Below are positions 20,312 to 29,482 of a stretch of 64,000 bases of DNA, one piece after another. The notes below the pieces were generated by a model. It did not search any database. It was not told the origin of the DNA and saw only the letters and a list, made by a program, of their open reading frames with translations. Numbering within the stretch: position 1 is the first letter of the stretch; the number at the start of each line of letters is the position of its first letter. The translations under genes and the position numbers were made by a program. The stretch comes from Erinaceus europaeus (lineage: Eukaryota; Chordata; Mammalia; Eulipotyphla; Erinaceidae): the NCBI RefSeq assembly GCF_950295315.1, contig NC_080162.1:69190962-69254961 (forward strand). Reading direction: 5' to 3'.

Positions 20312-20460
20312 TGGTCCAGGAGAGGGCGCAATGGATAAAGCACTGGACTCTCAAATATGAGGTCTTGAGTTCAGTCCCCAGTAGCACATGTACCAGAGTA
20401 ATGTCTGGTTCTCTCTGTCTTACTATCTTTCTCACTAATAAATGAATGCAATATTTAAAA
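20312..20460 (+). mobile_element. SINE Er-D
   Basis: GGTCCAGGAGAGGGCGCAAT head, GAGTTCAGTCCCCAGTAGC, CATGTACCAGAGTAATGTC, AATAAATGAATGCAATA tail. Confidence 0.88.
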
Positions 20461-20469
20461 AATGAATCT

Positions 20470-20685
20470 AGGAGGCCAGGTGGTAGCACACCTGATTAGG
20501 CACATACATTACAGTGTACAAGGACCCAGGTTCAAGCCGCCCCCTCATGCCCCACCTGCAGGGGGAAGGCATTGAAAGTGACAAGAAGGTCTGCAGGTGT
20601 CTGTCTCTCTCCTTCTCTGTCTCCTCTTCCCCTCTCAATTTCTGACGGTCTCTATCTAGTAAATAAAGACTAGAAAAAAAATTTA
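20470..20685 (+). mobile_element. SINE Er-B
   Basis: GGAGGCCAGGTGGTAGCACA head, CCCAGGTTCAAGCCGCC B box, GAAGGTCTGCAGGTGTCTG, TAGTAAATAAAGACTAG tail. Confidence 0.82.
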
Positions 20686-20759
20686 AAAAGAAAAAGAAAA
20701 TTAATACAAAAAAGTATGAATCTAAAAAAAGTATGAATCTCTTAAAAATGAATCTAGAA

Positions 20760-20925
20760 GTGATTATGCTGAGTGAAATAAGTTAAGAAATGAGAGATAA
20801 CTACTGGATGGTTTAATTCACTTATGGACTGTAATTAAACTTATACAATAACTAAACTGTCTGAGCCTTTGTAAAAGCTGGTAGTTATTAGAGAGAGTAG
20901 AAGAGGTATAGGGGAAATAAGTAAG
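20760..20925 (+). pseudogene. Old L1 3' remnant, part 4
   Basis: TGATTATGCTGAGTGAAATA followed by AACTACTGGATGGTTTAATT is the end of L1 ORF2 and the start of the 3' UTR; the last recognisable piece of the element starting at 17045. Confidence 0.65.
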
Positions 20926-20926
20926 A

Positions 20927-21195
20927 GGTGCTGGGCAGTGGCATACCTGGTTGAGCACACAAATTACCACGTGCGAGGATCCAGGTTTGAGCCCCTGCTC
21001 CCCACCTGCAGACCTGGGACATTTCAGGAGTTGTCAAACAGGTCTGTAGGTATCTATCTTCCTCTCTTCCCTCCGTCCTCTCAATTTCTTTCTGTCCTAG
21101 TAAATAAAATAGAAGTAAAGGGGGGGGGGGGAAATGGCTGCTGGAGCAGTGGATTCGTAAAGCTCTAGAGATAACCCTGGTGGCAATTGTAAAAA
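20927..21195 (+). mobile_element. SINE Er-A, old subtype
   Basis: GGTGCTGGGCAGTGGCATAC head, CCAGGTTTGAGCCCCTGC, CAGGAGTTGTCAAACAGGTC, GATAACCCTGGTGGCAATTG; shares its substitutions with 19600-19826. Confidence 0.8.
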
Positions 21196-21201
21196 GGTTG
21201 T

Positions 21202-21483
21202 GAGAGTCGGGCGGTAGCTCAGCGGGTTAAGTGCGTGTGGTGCAGAGCGCAAGGACCGGCGTAAGAATCTCGGTTTGAGCCCCCGGCTCCCCACCTGTAG
21301 GGGAGGAGATTCACAGGTGGTGAAGCAGGTCTGCAGGTCTGCAGGTGTCTTTCTCTCTCCCCCTCTCTATCTTCCCCTCCTCTCTCCATTTCTCTCTGTC
21401 CTATCCAACAACGACGACAACAGTAATAACTACAACAACAAAACAACAAGGGCAACAAAAAGGGAATAAATAAATTTAAATAA
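21202..21483 (+). mobile_element. SINE Er-A
   Basis: GAGAGTCGGGCGGTAGCTC head, TCGGTTTGAGCCCCCGGC, a doubled GGTCTGCAGGTCTGCAGG, CAACAACGACGACAACAG, AATAAATAAATTTAAATAAA tail. Confidence 0.92.
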
Positions 21484-21493
21484 AGAAGGTTGT

Positions 21494-21660
21494 GGTGGGG
21501 GTTGGGCGGTGGTACGCCAGGTTAAGTGCACGTGGCACAAAGCGCAAGGACCCCAGCAAGAACTCAGTTTCAAGCCCTCAGCTCTCTATCTTGCAGGGAG
21601 GTCGCCTCACAAGTAGTGAAACAGATTTTCAGTTCTCTCTCGTTACCTCTCCTTTTCTTT
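21494..21660 (+). mobile_element. SINE Er-A, 3'-truncated
   Basis: GTTGGGCGGTGGTACGCCAG head, CACAAAGCGCAAGGACC, TCAGTTTCAAGCCCTCAGC, AGGTCGCCTCACAAGTAGTG; the tail is replaced by T-rich sequence leading to a reverse Er-A. Confidence 0.82.
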
Positions 21661-21699
21661 CTTTTTAAATTATTATTACTATTATTATTTTGACACTTT

Positions 21700-21987
21700 T
21701 AAAATTTTATTTATTTTCCCTTTTGTTGCCCTTGTTATTTTTCATTGTTGCTGTAGTTATTATTGTTGTTGATACTGATGTCGTCATTGTTGGATAGGAC
21801 AGAGAGAAATGGAGAGAGGAGGGGAAGACAGAGAGGGGGAGATAAAGACAGACACCTGCAGACTTGCTTTACCGCCTGTGAAGCGACTCCCCTGCAGATG
21901 GGGAGCTGGAGGCTCGAACCGGGATCCTTACTCCCGTCCTTGCACTTTGTGCCACCTGCGCTTAACCACCGCACTACCGCCTGACTC
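21700..21987 (-). mobile_element. SINE Er-A
   Basis: TTATTTTCCCTTTTGTTGCC, GATGTCGTCATTGTTGGATA, GGGGAGATAAAGACAGACAC, GAGGCTCGAACCGGGATC, ACTACCGCCTGACTCCC. Confidence 0.92.
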
Positions 21988-22115
21988 CCTATTTTTATTT
22001 TTTATCAGAACATTGCTCAGCTCTGGTTTATGGTGGTGCGGGGGATTAAACCTGAGACTTTGGAGCCTCAGGCCATGACAGTCTCTTTGCATAACCTTTC
22101 TGCTATCTACCCCCA
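21988..22115 (-). mobile_element. SINE Er-C
   Basis: TTATCAGAACATTGCTCAGC, GGTGCGGGGGATTAAACC, GGAGCCTCAGGCCATGAC, TTCTGCTATCTACCCCC. Confidence 0.87.
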
Positions 22116-22117
22116 GC

Positions 22118-22274
22118 CTGTATCTCATCTTCTCTATCTTCCCTCCCCTCTCAATTTCTGTCCTATCCAAAAATAAATAAATAAACATCGAAAAACTGGC
22201 CACAGGACCAGTAGATTCTTGTGTAGGCACCAAGCCCCAGTGATAACCCTGGAGAAAAAAAAAAAAAAAAAAAG
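22118..22274 (+). mobile_element. SINE Er-A long subtype, 3' half
   Basis: CTCAATTTCTGTCCTATCC, AAATAAATAAATAAACATCG, GGACCAGTAGATTCTTGTG, TGATAACCCTGGAG plus poly(A). Confidence 0.75.
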
Positions 22275-22536
22275 AAAGAAAGAAAAGGTAGAAGAGCCTT
22301 CTTGGGGTAATGGCACTGAAATTTTGGTACTGGGTGTGGTGAGTCATAGACACATCTGTATAAATCTGAAACTATATCCTAGTGTCACATATTAAGTAAG
22401 ACAAATCCTAATCTTGGGAAAGATAACTTTAAAAGAATTTAAGTTGAATTCAAATCTTCTTCCCTTATTCCATCAAGACAATGCCCATCGCATGAGGCTG
22501 TTGTCTTAGGAAAGGGGAAAAAAAACACAATAGAAA

Positions 22537-22665
22537 AGCATGACAGAGGATCTATTGGGGGTTGTACTTTTATTTGGAAAACTGAGAAATGTTATGCAGG
22601 TACAGACTATTGTATTTACTCTCGAATATAAAACAGTAATTCCCCAATAAAAAAAATTTTTTAAG
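22537..22665 (+). mobile_element. L1 3' end
   Basis: GCATGACAGAGGATCTATTG, GAAAACTGAGAAATGTTATG, ATTGTATTTACTCTCGAATA, TTCCCCAATAAAA. Confidence 0.85.
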
Positions 22666-22904
22666 TATGCCATAAAAAAATAGACTGCAGCAGGAAATAC
22701 AGGAAATTAGACGTGTGAGAAAATTCTTCCAGCTTCTGCATGGTTAAGATGACTGCAGCTGTTTTCACGGAGAGCCAAGACTGCAGCAAAGCAGAAACAG
22801 GTTAGCTAAACACTCTATTGAAAGAAAGGCTCTCGAGAATTTATTTATTTTGGGCTTCGGATAGGGAATGACATTGTCACTTTTTTAAAAACATGGGTTC
22901 TCAG

Positions 22905-23167
22905 GAGTCCAACTGTAGCACAGCGGGTTAAGCACACATGGTGCAAAGCTCAAGGACAGGTGTAAGAATCCCAGTTGGAGCCCCAGGCTCCCCACCTGCA
23001 GGGGAGTCACTTCACAAGCAGATCTGCAGGTGTCTTTCTCTCCCCCTCACTGTCTTCCCTTCCTCTCTCCATTTCTCTCTGTCCTATCCAACAACAACTA
23101 CAACAATAAAAAAAAAAAAAAAGGACAACAAAAGGAAACAAACAAATATTTAAAAAAAAAAAAAAAC
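22905..23167 (+). mobile_element. SINE Er-A
   Basis: GGAGTCCAACTGTAGCACAG head, GGGGAGTCACTTCACAAGC with a short deletion of the GGTGAAGCAG motif, TGTCCTATCCAACAAC, A-rich tail. Confidence 0.88.
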
Positions 23168-23236
23168 CACGGGTTCTCTTAACTGTGATTGGTCACATCC
23201 AGTAGGGTTCCCTAGTTAGGAAAAAAAAGTATTTCA

Positions 23237-23799
23237 GCTGGGGCAGGGGCGGCAGAAGCCATGTCTGACTGAGAGGGTGGCAAGAAGAAGCCCCTGAAGC
23301 AGCCCAAGAAGCAGGCCAAGGAGATGGACAAGACAAGGCATTCAAGCAGAAACAGGAGGAGGAGTAGAAGCCTGAGGAGCTGAAAGCGAAGGCCACGGGG
23401 AAGGGCCCCTGGCCACAGGAGGAATTAAGAAATCTGGCAAAAAGTAAGCAGCTCCTTATGCCTGATGCAGTGGTGATTCTTTTTTTTTTTTTTTTTTTTT
23501 TTGCAGTGGTGATTCTTGCTTCCATCTTGTTTTTAAACACTTGGATTCCCTCCCCTAACATCAGCTGCCACGAAAAGTAAGAATGAAATTCCTTGGAACC
23601 TGTTGTAAATTAAAGGAAAAACTTGTTTAAAAAGAAAAAAAAAAGTAAACAACAGCAGTTCATCTTCAGTTCTTGTCTCAGCTCCTGCCTCTCTCCTCAA
23701 GTCAGGATAAGCCCTGTCCAGAGTTCTGCGAGGTGTACACTCTTCATCTGTGTTCCATGCCATACTCTGTACCACCTGCAATTTAAACCAACTCATTGT
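23237..23799 (+). pseudogene. TMA7P: TMA7 (CCDC72) processed pseudogene
   Basis: The ATG is at 23261. The frame starts M-S-D but codon 4 is TGA, against human TMA7 beginning MSGREGGKKKP as I recall it. GGTGGCAAGAAGAAGCCCC encodes GGKKKP, and KQPKKQAKEMD follows in frame. After that, small deletions and an in-frame TAG break the reading frame. The end ATCTGGCAAAAAGTAA at 23432-23447 matches SGKK-stop. There are no introns. An 18-bp direct repeat GGAAAAAAAAGTATTTCA at 23219-23236 and 23800-23817 flanks the copy, the signature of L1-mediated retroposition. TMA7 is a small ribosome-associated protein. The copy cannot encode it, and no local promoter is evident. Confidence 0.9.
23467..23517 (-). 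mobile_element. Poly(A)-only insertion with 15-bp duplication
   Basis: GCAGTGGTGATTCTT occurs at 23467-23481 and 23503-23517, separated by a pure T run (23480-23502 when the shared Ts are included). This is a target-site duplication flanking nothing but poly(A) read on the minus strand, within the 3' UTR of the TMA7 retrocopy. Confidence 0.8.
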
Positions 23800-24069
23800 G
23801 GAAAAAAAAGTATTTCATTGTTTACATTTCATTCAATTTGTTTCATACGTGGAAAATTTCTTCAATGTCTCCTAATACCCTCATTTCTGGAAACAAATGG
23901 GCTGCCATTATAACTATATGATTATGTGAATGTTGAGGGACAAGGTACCACCCAGAAAATAGGAATAGTTACAAGTGTGGCTTGGAAAGGTGGAGGTGGG
24001 TCTTGGGTTTTATAAAGTTGGAATCTGTGAGAGGTCTCTTTCTCCTGGACCACCATGGAAGTGTTACAT

Positions 24070-24800
24070 TGCTGTTTTTTTATGTTAATTTTTTTAAATT
24101 TTTATTTTTAAAATGAAAATACTAACAAGACTATAGGATAAGAGGGGTACATTTCCATACAACTCGCACCCCCAAAACTCCGTATTCCACCTCCCTCCCT
24201 TGATAGCTTCCCTATTCTTTATCCCTCAGGGAGTATGGACCCATGATCATTATGGGATGCAGATGGTGGAAGGTCTGGCTTCTGTAATTGTTTTCCTGTT
24301 GAACATGAGCATTGGCAGGTCGATTCATATTCCCAGTCTGTCTCTTTCCCTATTGGGGCAGGGGTCTGGAGAGACAGGGATCCCGGACACACTAGTGGGG
24401 TCCTCAGGTTGTCATCATGCTAGCATCTGGAACCTGGTGGCAGAGTAATGAAGCTGAAGGATTGACATTCCACGGCTGATGTCTCTAGACACAGTCTGAA
24501 GTGAAGCATGCCGAGGTGGTAATGGTTGCATTGATTAGGTTGGGATCAGCAGATGTAGTATCAGTTGATATGAATTGAGAGAAGCATGCAGGAAAGTGAG
24601 CACCACCCCAGGGGTTCCAGGCCTGGGAGAAATATGGGCGTTATAGAGAAAGGGGATGATTCCTGCTAAGGGTTTAAGAAGGCAATAGATAATTATTGCT
24701 ATAACTAAATTATTTGGTAATTGGGTTAACTTTGAAAATCCCTTTGTTAGCAGTTGCTGTATCATATAAAACCTCACCATAATCTATGTCCTTTTATGAC
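24070..24800 (-). mobile_element. R-family copy with internal deletion
   Basis: Reverse-strand R: GGATAAGAGGGGTACATTTC, GATAGCTTCCCTATTC, GGTCTGGCTTCTGTAATTG. After 24480 it jumps to the sense-5' segment GGTTGGGATCAGCAGATG, also seen at 45357 in a longer copy. Confidence 0.78.
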
Positions 24801-24905
24801 ACTTATGTTGGGGAAATATCTCCTTCTGACAAAAACAATCCTATAAACCAACATTTCCACAACAAAATGATAATGAAGTTAAGAGAGAGAGAGAAGTGGG
24901 TAGCC

Positions 24906-24908
<3 letters not shown>

Positions 24909-24962
<54 letters not shown>
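24909..24962. repeat. (TA)n microsatellite
   Basis: About 27 TA units at the tail side of a reverse Er-D. Confidence 0.95.
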
Positions 24963-24968
<6 letters not shown>

Positions 24969-25102
24969 TTTGTTTATTCATGAGAAAGATAGGGGAGAGA
25001 AAGAACCGGACATCACTCTGGTGCATGTGCCAGGAATTGAACTCAGGACCTCATGGTTGAGAATCCAATGCTTTATCTACTGTGCTACCTCCCAGACCAC
25101 TG
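24963..25102 (-). mobile_element. SINE Er-D
   Basis: TTTATTCATGAGAAAGATAG, ACCGGACATCACTCTGGTG, GGAATTGAACTCAGGACC, GTGCTACCTCCCAGACC. Confidence 0.88.
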
Positions 25103-25151
25103 GGTAGTCTTTATACCAGTTTTGAGAGCATTTCAAGTTTGTATTTAATTC

Positions 25152-25375
25152 TTTTTTTAAAAAATTTTTATTACCTTTATTTATTGGATAGAGAGCAAGA
25201 AATTGAGAGGGAAAGGAGAGAGAGAGAGAGAGAGATAGACAGAGAGAGGGACTTGCAGCCCTGCTTCACCACTTGCAAAGCTTTCCCCCTGCAGATGGGG
25301 ACTGAGGACTCGAACCTGGGTCCTTGTGCACTGTAACATGTGCACTCAACAAGGTATACCACCTCCAGGTCCCTG
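25152..25375 (-). mobile_element. SINE Er-B
   Basis: TTTATTGGATAGAGAGCAAG, CTTGCAGCCCTGCTTCACC, TTTCCCCCTGCAGATGGGG, ACTCGAACCTGGGTCC, ACATGTGCACTCAACAAGG. Confidence 0.88.
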
Positions 25376-25465
25376 TATTTAATTCTAAATGTAATAGGAC
25401 TCTGTTGAAGGATGTTATGTGAATCATGGCATGATTTGATTTTTACTTTAAGATGGAACTATTTT

Positions 25466-25675
25466 GGGGGTGTGGGTGGTAGCACACCTAGTTGAGCGCA
25501 TATGTTACAATGTGCAAGGATCAAGGTTCAAGCCCCTGGTCCCCACCTGCATGGGGAAAGCTTCAGAAGTGGTGAAGCAGTGCTGCAGGTGTCTCTCTCT
25601 CTCTCTCTCTACCTCTCCCTTACCCTTTCAATTTTTGGCTGCTCTATCAAATAAATAAATATAATTTTTAAAAGA
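25466..25675 (+). mobile_element. SINE Er-B
   Basis: GTGTGGGTGGTAGCACACC head, CAAGGTTCAAGCCCCTGG, AGCAGTGCTGCAGGTGTC, ATCAAATAAATAAATATAAT tail. Confidence 0.88.
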
Positions 25676-25759
25676 TGTAACTATTTTTCTGTGAAGAGAA
25701 TGGGTTGGATAGGATAAGGAGATTGAGTGGTGATGGAAGTCAAGTAGACTGTGAAGTGA

Positions 25760-26000
25760 TCTGAAGTAGACTGAGAGGACTAAATCCTAGACCTCACCAG
25801 TGTGTCCCAGAACCTCTCTAAAGCTCTACCCTATTAGAGAAAGATAGGGACAGGTCTGGGGGTATGGGCTGACCTGGAAACACCCATATCATCTGGAAGC
25901 AGTTACAAAACCCATACCTCTTTTCCTTCAACACCCCCCAAAAATGTTAGTCCATACCCCCAGAGAGGGAAATCCTAGGGGAAGATAAGGACCAAAGAGT
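25760..26000 (+). mobile_element. R-family copy, old and diverged
   Basis: CTCACCAGTGTGTCCCAGA, ACCCTATTAGAGAAAGATAG, GCAGTTACAAAACCCATACC and CATACCCCCAGAGAGGGA parallel the better preserved R copies at 1-660 and 30.9 kb. Confidence 0.6.
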
Positions 26001-26267
26001 TCCACAGGGATCCAGAACTTTTGTGACAAGAAACTTTTGTTTTGCAGTTTCACTGAGAGGGAAGAGAATCTGGGAATACCTGAGGAACTTGGGCCTTGTT
26101 TCCCTTAGCTGGGAGAGGAGGGGAAGAAAAAAGGACAAATAGAAGTTATAATGGGTGTGGGCTTAGATTAGAAAGGAAGTGAAGCAAGGGCTTAGAAGTT
26201 CATAAGAGTCATCTATACATCTTACTCTCACATTTCCTGAACAAAAGCTTAAAAATTCTTATAAATC

Positions 26268-26477
26268 AGGGCCAGGCCATGGCGCACTAGGTTAAGTGCT
26301 CTGATTATAGTGCACAAGGACCCAGGTTCAAGCCCTTGGCCCCCACCTTCAGGGGGAAAGCTTCACAAGTGGTGAGTAGGGCTGCATGTGAAAACACCTG
26401 GAAACTCTCTCCCTCTCTCCTCTCCCCCTCTCAATTTCTCTCTGTCTCTATCCAATAATAAATTTAAATAAATAAGT
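26268..26477 (+). mobile_element. SINE Er-B
   Basis: GCCAGGCCATGGCGCACTAG head, CCCAGGTTCAAGCCCTTGG, AAGCTTCACAAGTGGTGAG, CCAATAATAAATTTAAAT tail. Confidence 0.87.
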
Positions 26478-26713
26478 ATTCCTGTAAATCATGCTTTTCT
26501 CTCCAGTTCTTTGTTGAAATTAAGTATGACAAATCTGCAGCTTCTTTTCCCATTCCAGTACCACTTACAAGACAGGTTAAGTTAAGAGTGAGGCAACAGA
26601 TTTGGGGGTAAGGGAACAGAGAATTATTCTGATGTCTTTGGAAATGTCCTAGTTGGAAAATCAAGAAGATAGTTGGACATGAGTCTTGAGTTCCAGGAAA
26701 AGACCAAGGCTAG

Positions 26714-26897
26714 ATGGGCCAAGTGATGTGCATCTAGTTGAATAAACATATGCACAAGGATCCGGGTTCAAACCTCTCAGTTCCCACCTGTATGGCAGAA
26801 GTTTTGCTAGTGGAAAAGCAGTGCTCCAGTTGTCTCTATCTCTTGCTCTCATTTTATCTGCCCCTTCCCTCTTGATTTCTCTGTCTCTATCCAATAG
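26714..26897 (+). mobile_element. SINE Er-B, diverged
   Basis: CATCTAGTTGAATAAACATA, ATCCGGGTTCAAACCTCTC, AGCAGTGCTCCAGTTGTC, CTGTCTCTATCCAATAG. Confidence 0.7.
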
Positions 26898-26932
26898 TCT
26901 TGGGACTGGAGGAGATCATGCAAAAAAAAGCG

Positions 26933-27221
26933 GGAGTCGGGCTGTAGCGCAGCGAGTTAAGCGCAGGTGGCGCAAAAGCACAAGGACCGGATAAGGATCC
27001 CGGTTCGAGCCCCGGCTCCCCACCTGCAGGGGAGTCGCTTCACAGGCGGTGAAGCAGGTCTGCAGGTGTCTGTCTTTCTCTCCTCCTCTCTGTCTTCCCC
27101 TCCTCTCTCCATTTCTCTCTGTCCTATCCAACAACGACGACAACAACAATAACTACAACAATAAAACAACAAGGGCAACAAAGGGAATAAATAAATAAAT
27201 ATTTAAAAAAAAAAAAAAAAA
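26933..27221 (+). mobile_element. SINE Er-A, near consensus
   Basis: GGGAGTCGGGCTGTAGCGC, CCCGGTTCGAGCCCCGGC (intact B box), GGGGAGTCGCTTCACAGGCG, CAACAACGACGACAAC, AATAAATAAATAAATATT and poly(A). Its CpGs are largely intact, so it is probably young. Confidence 0.95.
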
Positions 27222-27510
27222 GCACAGAAAGGCAAGAGACCAGACTGAGGTAGGCTAGATAGATAGAGGAACAGAGAAAGGGCCACATTATTGTTAAAAG
27301 TAAAGAATATCACCAGAAAGGAATAAAAGGGCAAGGTGACATTTCAGAGAGAAAATTCAGTATCTGACTACCAATTGTTTTTCTTGGGTTGGGTCCTTCA
27401 CGAAGTAGTTTTCAGGTAACTAGATTTTGGCGCTGTTAAATTCAGAATGATTAAAATATTCAGTTTGCAAGAGTAGATTACTTCTCCTAGCCTTAAAAGT
27501 AGAAACAAAT

Positions 27511-27799
27511 GGGAGTTGGATGGTAGCACAGTGGGTTAAGTGCACATGGTACAAAGTGCAAGGACAGACCAGCATAAGGATCCCGGTTCGAACCCTCAGC
27601 TCCCCACCTGCAGGGAAGTCGCTTCACAAGCAGTGAAGCAGGTCTGCAGGTGTCTATCTTTCTCTCCCCCTCTCTGTCTTCCCCTCCTCTCTCTATTTCT
27701 CTCTGTCCTATCCAACAATAACAACAACAATAATAACTACAACAATAAAAAAACAAGGGCAACAAAAGGGAATAAATAAATAAATATTTTTTTAAAAAG
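27511..27799 (+). mobile_element. SINE Er-A
   Basis: GGGAGTTGGATGGTAGCACA head, CGGTTCGAACCCTCAGC, GGAAGTCGCTTCACAAGCAG, TCCAACAATAACAACAAC. Confidence 0.92.
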
Positions 27800-28247
27800 T
27801 ATAAACAACTAATCATCTTTCTTCTCCTTCCTTAAATTCAAGGACAAAAACAGAGGAATGTCCTCCTTGAGGTCACTTACCCACAATGAAAGTTGGTCAA
27901 TGAATCAGTGGGGGCAAAAGCTGGGGTGAGGGGAGGTAAAGATTTAGAGATCATATCTAGAATACATTCTTCTAAGAAACTTGGCTCTGATGAAAGTAGT
28001 TTAAAAAACTTTTCTTTCCTAAGTATTATGAAAGAATAAAGCTCTAAGTTTCTTGTTATATTTCAGTCTGGTTTCCCTTCCTGTTTTGATTGTGAAATTC
28101 TCTTTGCTTCAATTTTCAATTAGAACAAAATGAAAAACCATCTTCTTTCATCCCAGCATGAAACCTGGACAGTTTTGTCCTCTAAAGTGCTGCTAATTAA
28201 GTTGGCAAAAGTAAACTTCCTGAGTAAGCCAAAAGGAGAAAGCTGAC
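27800..28247. other. Low-copy sequence, no feature recognised
   Basis: About 450 bases without a supported feature. Confidence 0.45.
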
Positions 28248-28552
28248 TAGCAGATGATCTCACTTATTGGTACGATTTAAGAAACAAAGTAAGGGTAAAT
28301 ACAGGATGAAACTTTAATAAATTGTGGTCTATTTCAGGAGATTCAAAGATTCAAATGGGGAGAGCTGGAAGGAATTGTAAGGAAGTTGGGAACCAGTGCC
28401 CAGTGGAGGGACATCACAAGTGGGTAAACTGGTAAAAGGTGGGGTGTGGAGCTGTGCTGCCACTTATCTTGGGGAGATGTGAAACTGTAACCCTTTCACA
28501 TAATGGCCTTGCAAAATAATGTTTCCTCAATAAAGAAGAAAGAAGTGGACAC
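28248..28552 (+). mobile_element. Old L1 3' end, different subfamily
   Basis: GCAGATGATCTCACTTATTGG is the usual L1 ORF2/3' UTR boundary, followed by an unrelated 3' UTR ending TTTCCTCAATAAAGAAG. Confidence 0.6.
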
Positions 28553-28659
28553 TCTGAAAGACTGTGTATCTACTGAATAAGGACATCATTTAGGCAAACT
28601 TGATTTCTTTTATTTATTTATTTATTTATTTGAATTTTATGTTATTCTGTTTTTTAAGA

Positions 28660-28828
28660 TTTTTTTTTCTTAATAATTTTTATTTATTTTAGAGAGAGAG
28701 AGATGCAGAGAGAAAGACCAAAGCACTACTCAGCTCTGCCTTATGGTGGTACTGGGATTGAACCTGGGACTTTGGAGCCTCAGGCAGGAGTGCCTTTTAC
28801 ATAATTATTATGCTATCTTCCCCAGCCC
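28660..28828 (-). mobile_element. SINE Er-C, longer 3' form
   Basis: TTTATTTTAGAGAGAGAGAG, ATGCAGAGAGAAAGACC, CACTACTCAGCTCTGCC, GATTGAACCTGGGACTTTGG. Confidence 0.85.
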
Positions 28829-28849
28829 AAATTTTATTTTAGTCTATTT

Positions 28850-28993
28850 ATTTATTTATTTATTATTTTGTTTATTTTACCAGAGTACTGTTCAGCTCTG
28901 GCTTATGGTGGTAAGGGGAATTGAACCTGGGACTTTGGAGTCTGAGGCATGAGAGTCTCTGTGCATAACCATTATGCTATCTACTCCTGCCCT
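28850..28993 (-). mobile_element. SINE Er-C
   Basis: TTTATTTTACCAGAGTACTG, GGGAATTGAACCTGGGAC, CATAACCATTATGCTATC. Confidence 0.87.
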
Positions 28994-29205
28994 TCTTTAC
29001 TATCTTGATTGGATAAAGACAGCCAGAAGTCGAGAGGCAAGAGGGAAGGAGGAGATAGATAGATGGGGGGGGGGGGGGGAGACCTGCAGTCCTGCTTCAC
29101 CACTCCTGAAGCTTCCCTCATGCAGGTGGGGACAGGGGATTTGAACCCGGGTCCTGGCACACTATGACATGTGTACCCAACCAGATGTGCCACCACCCAG
29201 CCTCC
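28994..29205 (-). mobile_element. SINE Er-B
   Basis: TTGGATAAAGACAGCCAGAA, CTGCAGTCCTGCTTCACC, GATTTGAACCCGGGTCC, CCCAACCAGATGTGCCACC; contains a G run at 29066-29079. Confidence 0.87.
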
Positions 29206-29211
29206 CTGATT

Positions 29212-29408
29212 TCTTTTTTTATTTTAATCTTTATTTATTTGATAGAGACAGCCAGAAATTGAAAGGAAGGGGGAGATAGAGAGAGAAGGAGACAGAGAGA
29301 CATCTGCAGCATTGGTCCCCTGCAGATGGGGACCAGGGGCTTGAAGCCGGGTCCTTGAGCATTGTAACATGTGCACTTAAGCAGATGTGACACACCTGGT
29401 CCCTCCCT
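29212..29408 (-). mobile_element. SINE Er-B
   Basis: TTTATTTGATAGAGACAGCC, CATCTGCAGCATTGGTCC, GCTTGAAGCCGGGTCC, CATGTGCACTTAAGCAG. Confidence 0.87.
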
Positions 29409-29482
29409 CATTTATTAAAAAAAAAAAAGAGAAAGCATTATAGAAGGAGTAAATGATGAAAACATAAACATATTTTATTTTT

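Noticed and set aside
21763..22353. Recurring peptides of the type DRTERNGERRGRQRGGEKDRHLQTC
   Set aside because: This peptide recurs many times in the window because it is the reverse translation of the Er-A SINE body, not a conserved protein.
2721..25102. CRISPR-like or other phased repeat arrays in TA and SINE-rich parts
   Set aside because: Repeats are dispersed SINEs and microsatellites without regular spacers; the genome is mammalian.
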